A stretch of 22,870 bases of DNA, taken from positions 1-22,870 of the forward strand of contig JBDROH010000025.1 of the NCBI GenBank assembly GCA_043810285.1. Direction: 5' to 3'. The number at the start of each line of letters is the position of its first letter. Position 1 is the stretch's first letter. The position numbers and the translations under genes are program-made. The notes under the pieces were generated by a model, which was not told the origin of the DNA, made no database searches, and worked only from the letters and a program-made list of their open reading frames with translations. Origin of the DNA: JAGVXH01 sp043810285. GTDB taxonomy: Archaea; Nanobdellota; Nanobdellia; Pacearchaeales; GW2011-AR1. Below are positions 7,937 through 15,484 of the stretch, one piece after another.

Positions 7937-8698
7937 ATGAAAATAAACGAGGGAGTATTAGCATTTCTGACGATTGTGTTCTCGTCGTTAGTGACTGCAG
8001 GCCCGGTTCAAGGCGTCGAACAACTTACTGAAGGACTAAGAGAGGTTATAGTTATTCTGATAAGATTTATTGGAGATGCAATATTGGATATAAACAGCTT
8101 TGATGAATTTCTTTTTGCAAAATTGTTGTTATTCACTTTAGTTTTAATAATCACTTATACAGTTATAAAACAAAACACTATTTTTGGAGGGAATAAGAAC
8201 AAGCCTATTCAGTGGATAATCTCAAGTGCGGTTTCTATCTTGGCAATAAGATATCTCCCAGATAACTTTATCCAAGCTATCTTATTGCAATACGGAGCTC
8301 TCGCAGTAGGAATAACTGTATTTCTCCCATTGATGATTTATTTCTTTTTTATCCATCAATCAGGAATAGGACCTTTTGGAAGGAGAGCTGGATGGATAGT
8401 TTTCGCCATTTCATTTTTTGCACTCTGGTCATTTAGATATGATGATCTTGGAAATGCAAATTGGATTTATTGGATAGCTATAGGCTTTATCATTGTTTCA
8501 ATAATATTCGATAAATCTATTCATTCATATTTTGGATTGTCTTCTATCAGAAAAATTAGAACAGAAAGAAAAATTGAAAGAAGAGTGGAAGCACAAACAA
8601 AATTAGAAAATCTAGAGGATAATAAAGAACATTATACTGATAAAGAATATGAAAACTTCAAAGCTCGCTACGAAAAAATAATCAAAGACAACATCTAG
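7937..8698 (+). CDS. Membrane protein with signal peptide and coiled-coil tail, paralogue of the 7123 product
   Basis: Unknown function, 253 aa. It has an N-terminal signal sequence (about 1-21), a hydrophobic exported segment, about five TM helices and a strongly charged, probably coiled-coil C-terminal tail (about 200-253). YLPDNFIQAILLQYGAL aligns with the matching segment of the 7123 product. The two genes are divergent with an 85-nt spacer. Its 3' end overlaps the stop of the convergent gene at 8695 by 4 nt. No catalytic residues are evident; a structural or channel-type part of an envelope complex is one possibility. Confidence 0.75.
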   Translation: MKINEGVLAFLTIVFSSLVTAGPVQGVEQLTEGLREVIVILIRFIGDAILDINSFDEFLFAKLLLFTLVLIITYTVIKQNTIFGGNKNKPIQWIISSAVSILAIRYLPDNFIQAILLQYGALAVGITVFLPLMIYFFFIHQSGIGPFGRRAGWIVFAISFFALWSFRYDDLGNANWIYWIAIGFIIVSIIFDKSIHSYFGLSSIRKIRTERKIERRVEAQTKLENLEDNKEHYTDKEYENFKARYEKIIKDNI

Positions 8699-8961
8699 TC
8701 CTTCCGATATCCAACTATCTTTCTTTTCTTTCCAACACCCTCATAAATAGGAACTTCTTCTGCCACTTGCTTGTCCTTCTTCTCGCTATCTGTTTTCAAA
8801 GAAATTATGACTCCAACGATAACTGCAACAATTCCGATACCGGCAATATAATTTCCTGCAACACCCTCTAAGAATTTCAATTTTAAATTAATCATTCCAA
8901 AACCCAAAGCCATCACGATAATTCCTGCAACAGATATAATGTATCCAATCACTTTTTTCAT
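8695..8961 (-). CDS. Small membrane protein with conserved-looking basic C-terminal motif, 88 aa
   Basis: Two TM helices (about 4-22 and 33-52), then a short charged tail ending in PIYEGVGKKRKIVGYRKD. From memory, tails of this kind (PIYEG...KRKIVGYR) recur on small membrane proteins in related archaea, which makes a conserved binding tail likely, but I cannot verify it here. The open frame reaches a TTG at 9003, but a TATA box (TTTATAAA at 8983-8990) is about 25 nt before the ATG at 8961, so I take that start. Function unknown. Confidence 0.65.
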   Translation of the reverse strand: MKKVIGYIISVAGIIVMALGFGMINLKLKFLEGVAGNYIAGIGIVAVIVGVIISLKTDSEKKDKQVAEEVPIYEGVGKKRKIVGYRKD

Positions 8962-9006
8962 AACAATTAAAGAGATAATTGATTTATAAAATTTGTTATC
9001 CAAAAA

Positions 9007-9015
9007 ATATATAAA
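9007..9015 (+). promoter_or_regulatory. TATA box of the 9037 gene
   Basis: ATATATAAA is centred 26 nt before the ATG at 9037, giving a leaderless transcript for the 61-aa membrane protein. It lies 17 nt from the opposite box at 8983-8990. Confidence 0.65.
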
Positions 9016-9036
9016 CCTTTTAACGTTCTTTTAATT

Positions 9037-9222
9037 ATGAATAAGTTTATTGGGATAATGACAGGGTTGGTCTTTCTTATAGTTCCAATTTATGCTTGGA
9101 TTGTAAACTTCGCAGGATTCGGAACAGCGGCTATCTATTTTCTAAAGGGCGGTCTCATATGGATATTAATACTAATCGGCACGGTTTCTTTAGTAATCGG
9201 ATTGAATAGTCTTATAGAATAA
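9037..9222 (+). CDS. Small two-helix membrane protein, 61 aa
   Basis: Almost entirely hydrophobic: two TM helices separated by a short Gly/Phe-containing loop, with Lys only near the N-terminus and in the loop and Glu at the end. The consensus TATA box 26 nt upstream and isolated position support a real gene despite its size. It is divergent from the other small membrane protein at 8695. I do not recognise a family; it may be an accessory subunit of the neighbouring membrane proteins or unrelated. Confidence 0.6.
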   Translation: MNKFIGIMTGLVFLIVPIYAWIVNFAGFGTAAIYFLKGGLIWILILIGTVSLVIGLNSLIE

Positions 9223-9253
9223 TTCATTTAAACCCTAGTTCTCAGTCTTGTGT

Positions 9254-10453
9254 ATGGATAGATTGTGTATTAAATGCAAATGCAAAGGACTTTGTGGAAA
9301 GCCATGCAGAATTCTGAATAAATTTATAGATAATGCCCCGAGGCCGAAACTCCATTTCTCAGGAAAATCTGCGCCAGAACTTTTCGTCGGCAGAATCGGA
9401 TATCCATATATTAATTCAGGAATTTTAGCCCCATCTGAAAACGATAACATCTCAAACTTTGCAACAGCAGAAGAATGGTCAGCGAATAATTTCTCTGTTG
9501 AAAATATCCTTCGGCTAAGAAGCCAATTAATTTATGGCAAAGCAAAAACTCATATCAAAACAAATGATAAATTAAAACAAGTCTCCCAGGAACTTGCCCT
9601 ATCTTCCAAACCTGTTTCAACAGAATTTTTTCTCAAAAAACTTCCAACGATAGAGTTTACTTCCGATTCAGTTTTCCGACCGATGACAAATCCTGCCCCT
9701 ATTAGAAAAGTAATCTTAGAAGAAAACCCAAAAATACAAAAAAAAGTTGACTATGTGACTTCTGATTATGATCTCAAAGCAACAACTGCTCTCGAAGAAC
9801 TTTACAAATCAAACATCAAAGTTGACCATCTTCAAAAATTACTATCCTTAGGACTACTTGGCACAAAGATAAAAAGAAAAATGGTTCCAACAAGATGGAG
9901 CATTACAGCTACCGACGACACAATTTCAAAACAGCAATTAGAAAAAATTAGATACTATTCAGAAGTCAATCAGATAACTTTATTCTCTGGAAATTTCGTT
10001 GGCAATTATATTGAAGCGTTAATTCTTCCCGGGAAATTTTCATTTGAGGCGATAGAAATACATTTAGCTGGAAATTTTTATGCAGGAGATAAAACTCAAA
10101 TAAGCCAAGATTATGAGGGATTTTTCGGACGAAAAACTTATGCAGCAAATGTTACTGGAGGTTATTATGCAATGCGCTTTCCAACAACAGAATATTTAGA
10201 AAAGATAAAACGTCAAGCTACAGTTCTAATCTTGAGAGAAATTCGTCCAGAATATTATGCTCCTCTCGGAGTGGGCATTGTAAGAGAAACTTCTCGAAGA
10301 GCGTTTGCTAATCAACCCAGATATTTTGATAGCGTTGAAGATGCTTTCAAAGATATTCAAACAAGAATTATAACATCCCTAAAACAGATTAAAGAAAAAT
10401 CTTGGATATTGAAAAATTATGGGAAACAAAAAGATTTAAAGGAATTCTTTTAG
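9254..10453 (+). CDS. nre: Nre family DNA repair protein
   Basis: An archaeal Nre (NreA/NreB-like) protein of 399 aa, a PCNA-interacting factor tied to tolerance of DNA damage. The N-terminal zinc-type cluster (C5, C8, C10, C14, C18) is followed by the family signature FSGKSAPELFVGRIGYP and a long conserved body including GVGIVRETSRRAF. The protein ends QKDLKEFF, a full PIP box. The frame opens with TTG at 9248, but TTTAAA at 9227-9232 lies 25 nt before the ATG at 9254, so I use the ATG. The gene end overlaps the convergent spoIIM gene by 4 nt. Biochemical activity of the family is not settled. Confidence 0.92.
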   Translation: MDRLCIKCKCKGLCGKPCRILNKFIDNAPRPKLHFSGKSAPELFVGRIGYPYINSGILAPSENDNISNFATAEEWSANNFSVENILRLRSQLIYGKAKTHIKTNDKLKQVSQELALSSKPVSTEFFLKKLPTIEFTSDSVFRPMTNPAPIRKVILEENPKIQKKVDYVTSDYDLKATTALEELYKSNIKVDHLQKLLSLGLLGTKIKRKMVPTRWSITATDDTISKQQLEKIRYYSEVNQITLFSGNFVGNYIEALILPGKFSFEAIEIHLAGNFYAGDKTQISQDYEGFFGRKTYAANVTGGYYAMRFPTTEYLEKIKRQATVLILREIRPEYYAPLGVGIVRETSRRAFANQPRYFDSVEDAFKDIQTRIITSLKQIKEKSWILKNYGKQKDLKEFF

Positions 10454-11022
10454 TTTACAATTCCAATTAAAATACCCTCAATGATCCCTGCAATTAATAA
10501 TAGTGGGATGATAACGAGGATAAAAAATCTCAAACCTTCTCTAAAATTATGCTTCAAATTATTATCTTTTCTAAATAAATCAATTCCGATTTTTAATCCA
10601 ATACCTATAGAAAAAAGTATCGCAGGCAATTCAAAAATTCCATGTGGAAAAAGTTTCCACATAATTAAGATTCCTCCACGAGCTACAGCTAATCTAGCCA
10701 CAAATCCTAACAAATACCCATTAACAATTCCTATCGTTAAGGGAATAATTCCAAATCCAATTCCTAATGCAATCGCTAAAAAACTTGCTTTTAGATTATT
10801 AAGAAAAATAAATCTAACCAATTCAAAAACATTTTTTCCTTCAATTACTTTACTCATCTCAGCAATAAAACTAAAAATTTCTTCTCGGAAAAAAATAGGA
10901 AAAGTAAAACCAATAATGAATAATAAAGAAAAAAACCCCAAGGCAAAAACAATATACCAATGACACTCCTTTAAAAATTCCCAACACTTAAGATAGTTTT
11001 TCACCAAGAATTTTTTCCTCAT
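10450..11022 (-). CDS. SpoIIM / DUF95 family membrane protein
   Basis: An integral membrane protein of the stage II sporulation protein M family, 190 aa with about five TM helices. The family signatures FLNNLKAS (residues 73-80) and FPHGIFELPA (125-134) are present. In Bacillus the protein works with SpoIID and SpoIIP during engulfment; archaea do not sporulate, and the role of archaeal members is unknown, perhaps membrane remodelling. It overlaps the rhomboid gene by 4 nt (ATGA type) and so is translationally coupled as the last gene of the tfe-rhomboid-spoIIM operon. Confidence 0.9.
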   Translation of the reverse strand: MRKKFLVKNYLKCWEFLKECHWYIVFALGFFSLLFIIGFTFPIFFREEIFSFIAEMSKVIEGKNVFELVRFIFLNNLKASFLAIALGIGFGIIPLTIGIVNGYLLGFVARLAVARGGILIMWKLFPHGIFELPAILFSIGIGLKIGIDLFRKDNNLKHNFREGLRFFILVIIPLLLIAGIIEGILIGIVN

Positions 11023-11663
11023 CTCGCAAAATGTCTACTAATCATTTTAGTTTTCTGAGGATACTTTTGTTTGAGATAAAATCCATAGCCGAGACCAACA
11101 AGCAAACCACCCAAGTGTGCAACATTTCCTATAGGCAAACCAAGTCCAAGCGAAAGCACCCAAAGTACAATTATTAAAAATCCCATAGCAGCCCACATAG
11201 GCATTGGAATTACAAAGAAAACTAAAACTGGCAACTTAGGAGTTAAAACTGCAAGCAAACCTCCCAAACCAAAAATTGCTCCAGAAGCACCGACGGCATA
11301 AACATTCAAATCAATTCCCGTAGCTAATGCAATCAAAACGAAAAATAACCCTGCAAAAATTCCCGAAGCAAAATATAATCCTAAAAATCTTTTCTTTCCA
11401 ATTAACTTTTCAACAAAACCTCCAATGAACATCAACGAAATCATATTTACAAACAAATGTCCAAGTCCAGCATGCATAAACATACTTGTTACAAATGTCC
11501 ACAAACCCCTACCTGCAAGAATTGTAGCAGGCATAAGTGCAACCCAAGAAACTGCATTATTCGGATCAATAAAATTTTGCAAAATTAAAAACCCTATAAA
11601 TGTGATAACATTCGCAACAATAATCGTTCCGGTATATGTCGAAAGAATCCCTCGCGATTCCAT
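11019..11663 (-). CDS. Rhomboid family intramembrane serine protease
   Basis: A six-TM rhomboid of 214 aa. The catalytic dyad is visible as S127 in GASGAIFG and H183 in NVAHLGG; HAGLGHLFVNM (64-74) gives the conserved His/Asn that shape the oxyanion site. Rhomboids cleave single-pass membrane proteins within or near the bilayer; the substrates here are unknown, though several signal-bearing membrane proteins lie nearby. It begins 2 nt after the tfe stop and overlaps spoIIM by 4 nt, so the three are one operon read from the tfe promoter. No truncation is apparent. Confidence 0.95.
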   Translation of the reverse strand: MESRGILSTYTGTIIVANVITFIGFLILQNFIDPNNAVSWVALMPATILAGRGLWTFVTSMFMHAGLGHLFVNMISLMFIGGFVEKLIGKKRFLGLYFASGIFAGLFFVLIALATGIDLNVYAVGASGAIFGLGGLLAVLTPKLPVLVFFVIPMPMWAAMGFLIIVLWVLSLGLGLPIGNVAHLGGLLVGLGYGFYLKQKYPQKTKMISRHFAR

Positions 11664-11665
11664 AA

Positions 11666-12460
11666 TTACTTTTTCCCCAAAAATTTCTTTTTCAATTTAC
11701 TCGCTAAACTGACTTTTTTCCTAACCGAAACTTTTTTCCTAACCTTCTTTGGGATAATTTTTTTCTTAACAATCTTTTTTCCAACCGAAGTTTTCCTTTT
11801 AATCAAAACTTTCTTCTTAGTCTCATCCGCAATTTTCTTTCGAGCTGCAGCTTTCGCAACCTTTAACAATAATTTCTTAGCATCTATTTCTTTAGTCTCT
11901 TTTTTATTCGCCCTACTTCGTTTCTTCTGTTCTTTCTCTCGAATAGACTCGAGTTCGCCACGAATAGTTTCCAACTCTTTTTCTGTACGAGTAATTTTCG
12001 CCTTTGTATCTCGAATAGATCTGCTATTATCAACCAATTCATAAACATCACTACATTCTTCACAAGTAAACCCGTGTTCAAGTGCTTTCTCCTCTCCAAC
12101 TTCAATTTCACAAGGCTTACAAATATAATATCTCTTTATCTCTCGACTAGTCAACGTTCCATTTAAATTTTCAATCTTTCGCATCAATGACTGTTCCAAT
12201 TGCACTAAACACTTCTCTGTCTTCAAAGTCCAATAATAAATATACCAACCTTTTCGTTTATCCTTCTTACGAATGAAAGACACGAGTCCATCGGCAGAAA
12301 GTCTATATAAAATATTTCTAACTTGATTTATAGTTAACTCCATTTTTTTAGCAATCAAAAATTCATTAACATCCTTTTTCCCAAAAAGAATACCAACAAT
12401 TCTTCCCGTATTGACGCCTGCTATTTCCTCGACGAGATCATGTAAAAGTTTAATTTGCAT
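11666..12460 (-). CDS. tfe: Transcription factor E (TFE-alpha like) with long basic tail
   Basis: The N-terminal winged helix (about 1-90) and a four-Cys zinc ribbon (C114, C117, C133, C136) match archaeal TFE/TFIIE-alpha, which helps open the promoter with RNA polymerase. After the ribbon comes a short coiled coil (about 150-182) and then an unusual 80-residue tail made mostly of Lys, Arg, Ala and Val, resembling eukaryotic histone H1 tails. Ordinary archaeal TFE ends near 170-190 residues; this one has 264. The frame opens with TTG at 12469, but the TATA box at 12481-12489 is 25 nt before the ATG at 12460. First gene of an operon with a rhomboid and SpoIIM. Confidence 0.9.
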   Translation of the reverse strand: MQIKLLHDLVEEIAGVNTGRIVGILFGKKDVNEFLIAKKMELTINQVRNILYRLSADGLVSFIRKKDKRKGWYIYYWTLKTEKCLVQLEQSLMRKIENLNGTLTSREIKRYYICKPCEIEVGEEKALEHGFTCEECSDVYELVDNSRSIRDTKAKITRTEKELETIRGELESIREKEQKKRSRANKKETKEIDAKKLLLKVAKAAARKKIADETKKKVLIKRKTSVGKKIVKKKIIPKKVRKKVSVRKKVSLASKLKKKFLGKK

Positions 12461-12480
12461 ATCTAACAAAAATTATTCTC

Positions 12481-12490
12481 TTTTATATAC
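12481..12490. promoter_or_regulatory. TATA box of tfe
   Basis: The minus strand reads GTATATAAAA, 25 nt upstream of the tfe ATG at 12460. The plus strand reading is also TATA-like and sits before a 24-codon open frame at 12514, which I do not call as a gene. Confidence 0.6.
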
Positions 12491-12591
12491 CTTTCCACCA
12501 TTTTCTTCATTTTATGGAGGAGTTCTTATATGTTGTAATGAAGAAATTAGAAAATTTTAGAACTGGTGTCATTTTGAAATTACTATAAACC

Positions 12592-12599
12592 TATAAAAA
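12592..12599 (+). promoter_or_regulatory. TATA box of the 12621-13291 operon
   Basis: TATAAAAA is centred 25 nt before the ATG at 12621, matching the leaderless pattern of the window. Confidence 0.55.
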
Positions 12600-12620
12600 A
12601 GAAATTCACCCAAGATTATT

Positions 12621-13286
12621 ATGGGTTGGTTTAATAAAAACGAAGAAGTTCCACAAATTGCACCTGCACCAATATTGCCGGAGATTCCGAAAAAAGAAGA
12701 ATCTAAGAAAAAGGATTTACCCGAACTCCCTACATTTCCAAGTACATCTAAGAGTGAAAATTTTAATCAAGCGATGGTAAAATCTGCGGTAGGCGATATG
12801 CCTTCTTCTGAGGAAAAAGAGATGAGTATTGGAAGTCAACAAGAGGAATCTTTGATTCCTCCAAGACTTTCTGAAACAATTCCAGAACTGCCAAAACATA
12901 TCACGATATCTCATAAAACTGGAGTGTATAAAACTGTTCATGATCCTTCATGGTACTCTGAACAACACGAATCCATCCAAGAAATTCCTAAAAAAACCAT
13001 TACAGAAATTCCTAGGAAAAATACTTTTAATCTGAATACCGTATCTGACAATAATCCGATTCCAAAGCGAGTCGAACCTATCTTCGTGAGAATCGATAAA
13101 TTTCAAGTAGCACAAAAGAATTTCGAACAAATAAAAGATAGAGTTAAAGAGATGGAGTCAGTTCTAGAAAAAATTAAAGAGATAAAAATTAAAGAAGAAA
13201 CTGAACTAAAAGGTTGGACCGAAGACGTCGAAAAAATCAAATCACAATTGTCCGAAATAGACTCAGGAATTTTCGATCAAATTTAA
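12621..13286 (+). CDS. Pro/Glu-rich disordered protein with C-terminal coiled coil, 221 aa
   Basis: Not recognised. The first 150 residues are low-complexity and rich in Pro, Glu, Lys and Ser, with a short motif E-[IL]-P at 21, 35, 89, 121 and 129, usually followed by Lys, Arg or Thr. After IFVRIDKF (154-161) the rest (about 162-215) is a charged coiled coil. There is no membrane helix. The layout, a flexible arm with repeated short motifs plus a coiled coil, fits a scaffold or adaptor. The next gene starts 4 nt downstream and also encodes helical protein, so the two probably act together. It has its own TATA box at 12592-12599. Confidence 0.7.
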   Translation: MGWFNKNEEVPQIAPAPILPEIPKKEESKKKDLPELPTFPSTSKSENFNQAMVKSAVGDMPSSEEKEMSIGSQQEESLIPPRLSETIPELPKHITISHKTGVYKTVHDPSWYSEQHESIQEIPKKTITEIPRKNTFNLNTVSDNNPIPKRVEPIFVRIDKFQVAQKNFEQIKDRVKEMESVLEKIKEIKIKEETELKGWTEDVEKIKSQLSEIDSGIFDQI

Positions 13287-13290
13287 CTTT

Positions 13291-13638
13291 ATGGCATCAA
13301 AAGAAGAACTTTATCTTTCAATAGCTCCAGACGATTACAGAGGAACTAAATCAAATATTCTAACAAATCAAGCGGATTTACTTGGTACGCTGAAAAGATT
13401 ACATCATCTAAAAGTTTTAGCAGGACAGAAAAATGATTTCAAGAAAAGATTATACAAACTTTTGTCTTTGACCTTGGCCAATATAGATTCAATTCAAGAA
13501 GAGATGCCGACGCCAAAAATTCCCAAGTCAATACAAAAAGAAGAACCTGCCAAATTAAAAGAGTCATTTTTGAGAAGGGATGCGATCGAAGACGAGCTAC
13601 GAGTAATCCAAGAAAAACTTCGACAACTAAATTCTTAG
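13291..13638 (+). CDS. Helical hypothetical protein, 115 aa
   Basis: Not recognised. It appears all alpha-helical: a helix pair around residues 20-70 (many Leu and Lys), a Pro/Lys linker (about 73-88) and a final charged helix (about 93-114). It starts 4 nt after the preceding coiled-coil gene, with no promoter between them, so the products are likely partners. No Cys, no TM segment, no catalytic motif. Function unknown. Confidence 0.65.
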   Translation: MASKEELYLSIAPDDYRGTKSNILTNQADLLGTLKRLHHLKVLAGQKNDFKKRLYKLLSLTLANIDSIQEEMPTPKIPKSIQKEEPAKLKESFLRRDAIEDELRVIQEKLRQLNS

Positions 13639-13670
13639 TTCATAAAAAATATTTTTTAGGTAAAAATCCA

Positions 13671-13704
13671 GGTTTTTAAACTAGTTCCTAAATTTTTAAA
13701 AACC
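13671..13704. promoter_or_regulatory. 10-bp inverted repeat over the alaS TATA box
   Basis: GGTTTTTAAA (13671-13680) and TTTAAAAACC (13695-13704) are perfect inverted copies separated by 14 nt. The right arm overlaps the alaS TATA box, centred 26 nt before the ATG at 13724. It may be an operator, or a terminator hairpin of the preceding operon fused with the promoter. Confidence 0.45.
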
Positions 13705-13723
13705 CCTTTCTCTTCTTTAAAAT

Positions 13724-15478
13724 ATGGATAGGAAGGAACTCATTAAAAAGTATATTAAATTCTTTAAGTCGAAGGACCATATAGAAATTAAGAACTCTTC
13801 ACTCATCCCAGAAAATGACCCTACAGTTTTGTTCACCACCGCAGGAATGCAACCATTAGTCCCATTTTTATTGGGTCGAGAGCATCCTCAAGGAAAAAGG
13901 TTAGTTAATGTTCAAAGATGTATTCGAACTGGAGATATCGACGAGGTTGGAGACACATACCATCATACTTTTTTTGAGATGTTAGGAAATTGGTCACTAG
14001 GTGATTATTTTAAAAAAGAAGCAATAGAATATTCTTTTGAGTTCTTAACGGAAGTTTTAAATTTGCCAACAGAAAGATTGGCTATTTCGATTTTTAAGGG
14101 AGATGAGGACGCTCCAAAAGATGGGGAATCTGCAGAGGTATGGGAATCATTAGGAATTTCCAAGGACAGAATATCATTTTTACCAAAGAAAGAAAACTGG
14201 TGGGGACCTGCTGGAGAAACTGGACCTTGTGGACCCGATACCGAAATGTTTTATTGGAAACCAAATAACAAACCTGCACCAAAAGTTTTCGACCACAAAG
14301 ATTCAAACTGGGTGGAAATTTGGAACGATGTTTTAATGCAATACCTCAAAGATAAATATGGAAAGTATAATGAGGCTAAACAAAAAAATATAGACACTGG
14401 AATGGGTGTTGAACGAACCATTGCTATTTTTAACGGACTCGAAGATAATTATCTTTCAGAAATGTGGAAACCAATCATCCAAAAAATAGAATCTATCTCA
14501 AAAAAATCCTACCAAGGAAACGAAAGAGAAATGAGAATCATTGCGGACCATATTAAAGCCTCAGTTTTCATAATTGCCGACGGCGTTGTTCCAGGAAATG
14601 TTGAACAAGGTTACGTTCTCCGAAGATTAATTCGAAGGGCGGTCAGAAGTTTAAAAAAAATTGAGGTTCCTATTTTACAAATAGATGCAACTGTAGAAAT
14701 CGCAAAAGAAGTAATAAGAATTTATAACGACTATGATATCTTACAAAAAAATAAAGACAAAATTCTTGAAGAACTAAAGAACGAAGAAGATAGATTTCAA
14801 AAGACATTAGATAAAGGGCTAAAAGAATTTGAGAGAATGTCCAAGAATAAAAACATCGACGGAAAAGAATCTTTCTTACTTTACCAATCTTACGGTTTTC
14901 CAGTAGAAATGACAAAAGAACTCGCAAAAGAAAAAGGAATCAAAGTAGATGAAAAAGGTTTCGAGAAAGAACTCGCAAAACACCAAGAACTTTCAAGAAC
15001 ATCTTCTGCAGGAAAATTCAAATCAGGATTAGCAGATAACTCCGAACAAACAACAAAACTTCACACTGTTTGTCATATATTAAATGAATCTTTGAGAATT
15101 GTCCTAGATAGACCAGACATTTATCAAAAAGGCTCTAACATTACTCCTGAAAGATTGCGATTTGATTTTAATTTTGATAGGGGTCTGACTCCAGAAGAAA
15201 TTAAGAAAGTAGAAGATTTAGTAAATTTAAAAATCAAATCAAATCTTCCAGTAACTTGTGAATTAATGTCTTTAAAAAAAGCAAAAGAATCTGGAGCTCA
15301 GGGAGTTTTCGATTCAAAATACAGCGAGGACGTTAGAGTTTATTCGATTGGAGATTTCTCAAAAGAAATTTGTGCAGGTCCCCATGTAGAAAACACTTCA
15401 GAACTTGGACATTTTAAAATTACCAAAGAACAATCATCAAGTGCCGGAGTCAGAAGAATAAAGGCGATATTAGAATAA
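13724..15478 (+). CDS. alaS: Alanyl-tRNA synthetase, bacterial-type, minimal form
   Basis: Charges tRNA-Ala with alanine. The 584-aa protein has class II motifs: TTAGMQPL (motif 1 region, 38-45), RTGDIDEVGDTYHHTFFEMLGNWS (68-91; motif 2 region) and GMGVERTIAIF (motif 3, 226-236), then the tRNA-binding helical domain. The editing site follows as H447xxxH451 and C550xxxH554. Two parts of ordinary AlaRS are missing: the beta-barrel insert with the PFYAExGGQ motif between helical and editing domains, and the whole C-terminal C-Ala/DHHA1 domain. The N-terminal sequence is bacterial in style, not the archaeal type. Close resemblance to short AlaRS of CPR bacteria, as I recall them, suggests transfer. 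An inverted repeat covers its promoter. Confidence 0.93.
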   Translation: MDRKELIKKYIKFFKSKDHIEIKNSSLIPENDPTVLFTTAGMQPLVPFLLGREHPQGKRLVNVQRCIRTGDIDEVGDTYHHTFFEMLGNWSLGDYFKKEAIEYSFEFLTEVLNLPTERLAISIFKGDEDAPKDGESAEVWESLGISKDRISFLPKKENWWGPAGETGPCGPDTEMFYWKPNNKPAPKVFDHKDSNWVEIWNDVLMQYLKDKYGKYNEAKQKNIDTGMGVERTIAIFNGLEDNYLSEMWKPIIQKIESISKKSYQGNEREMRIIADHIKASVFIIADGVVPGNVEQGYVLRRLIRRAVRSLKKIEVPILQIDATVEIAKEVIRIYNDYDILQKNKDKILEELKNEEDRFQKTLDKGLKEFERMSKNKNIDGKESFLLYQSYGFPVEMTKELAKEKGIKVDEKGFEKELAKHQELSRTSSAGKFKSGLADNSEQTTKLHTVCHILNESLRIVLDRPDIYQKGSNITPERLRFDFNFDRGLTPEEIKKVEDLVNLKIKSNLPVTCELMSLKKAKESGAQGVFDSKYSEDVRVYSIGDFSKEICAGPHVENTSELGHFKITKEQSSSAGVRRIKAILE

Positions 15479-15484
15479 AAATAA

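Noticed and set aside
10481..10963. 160-codon plus-strand frame opposite spoIIM
   Set aside because: Ile/Pro/Lys-rich shadow of a membrane-protein gene; the minus strand has the clear SpoIIM signatures.
12514..12588. 24-codon open frame after the tfe promoter
   Set aside because: TATA-like spacing is plausible, but it is very short, without any feature, and overlaps the next promoter region.
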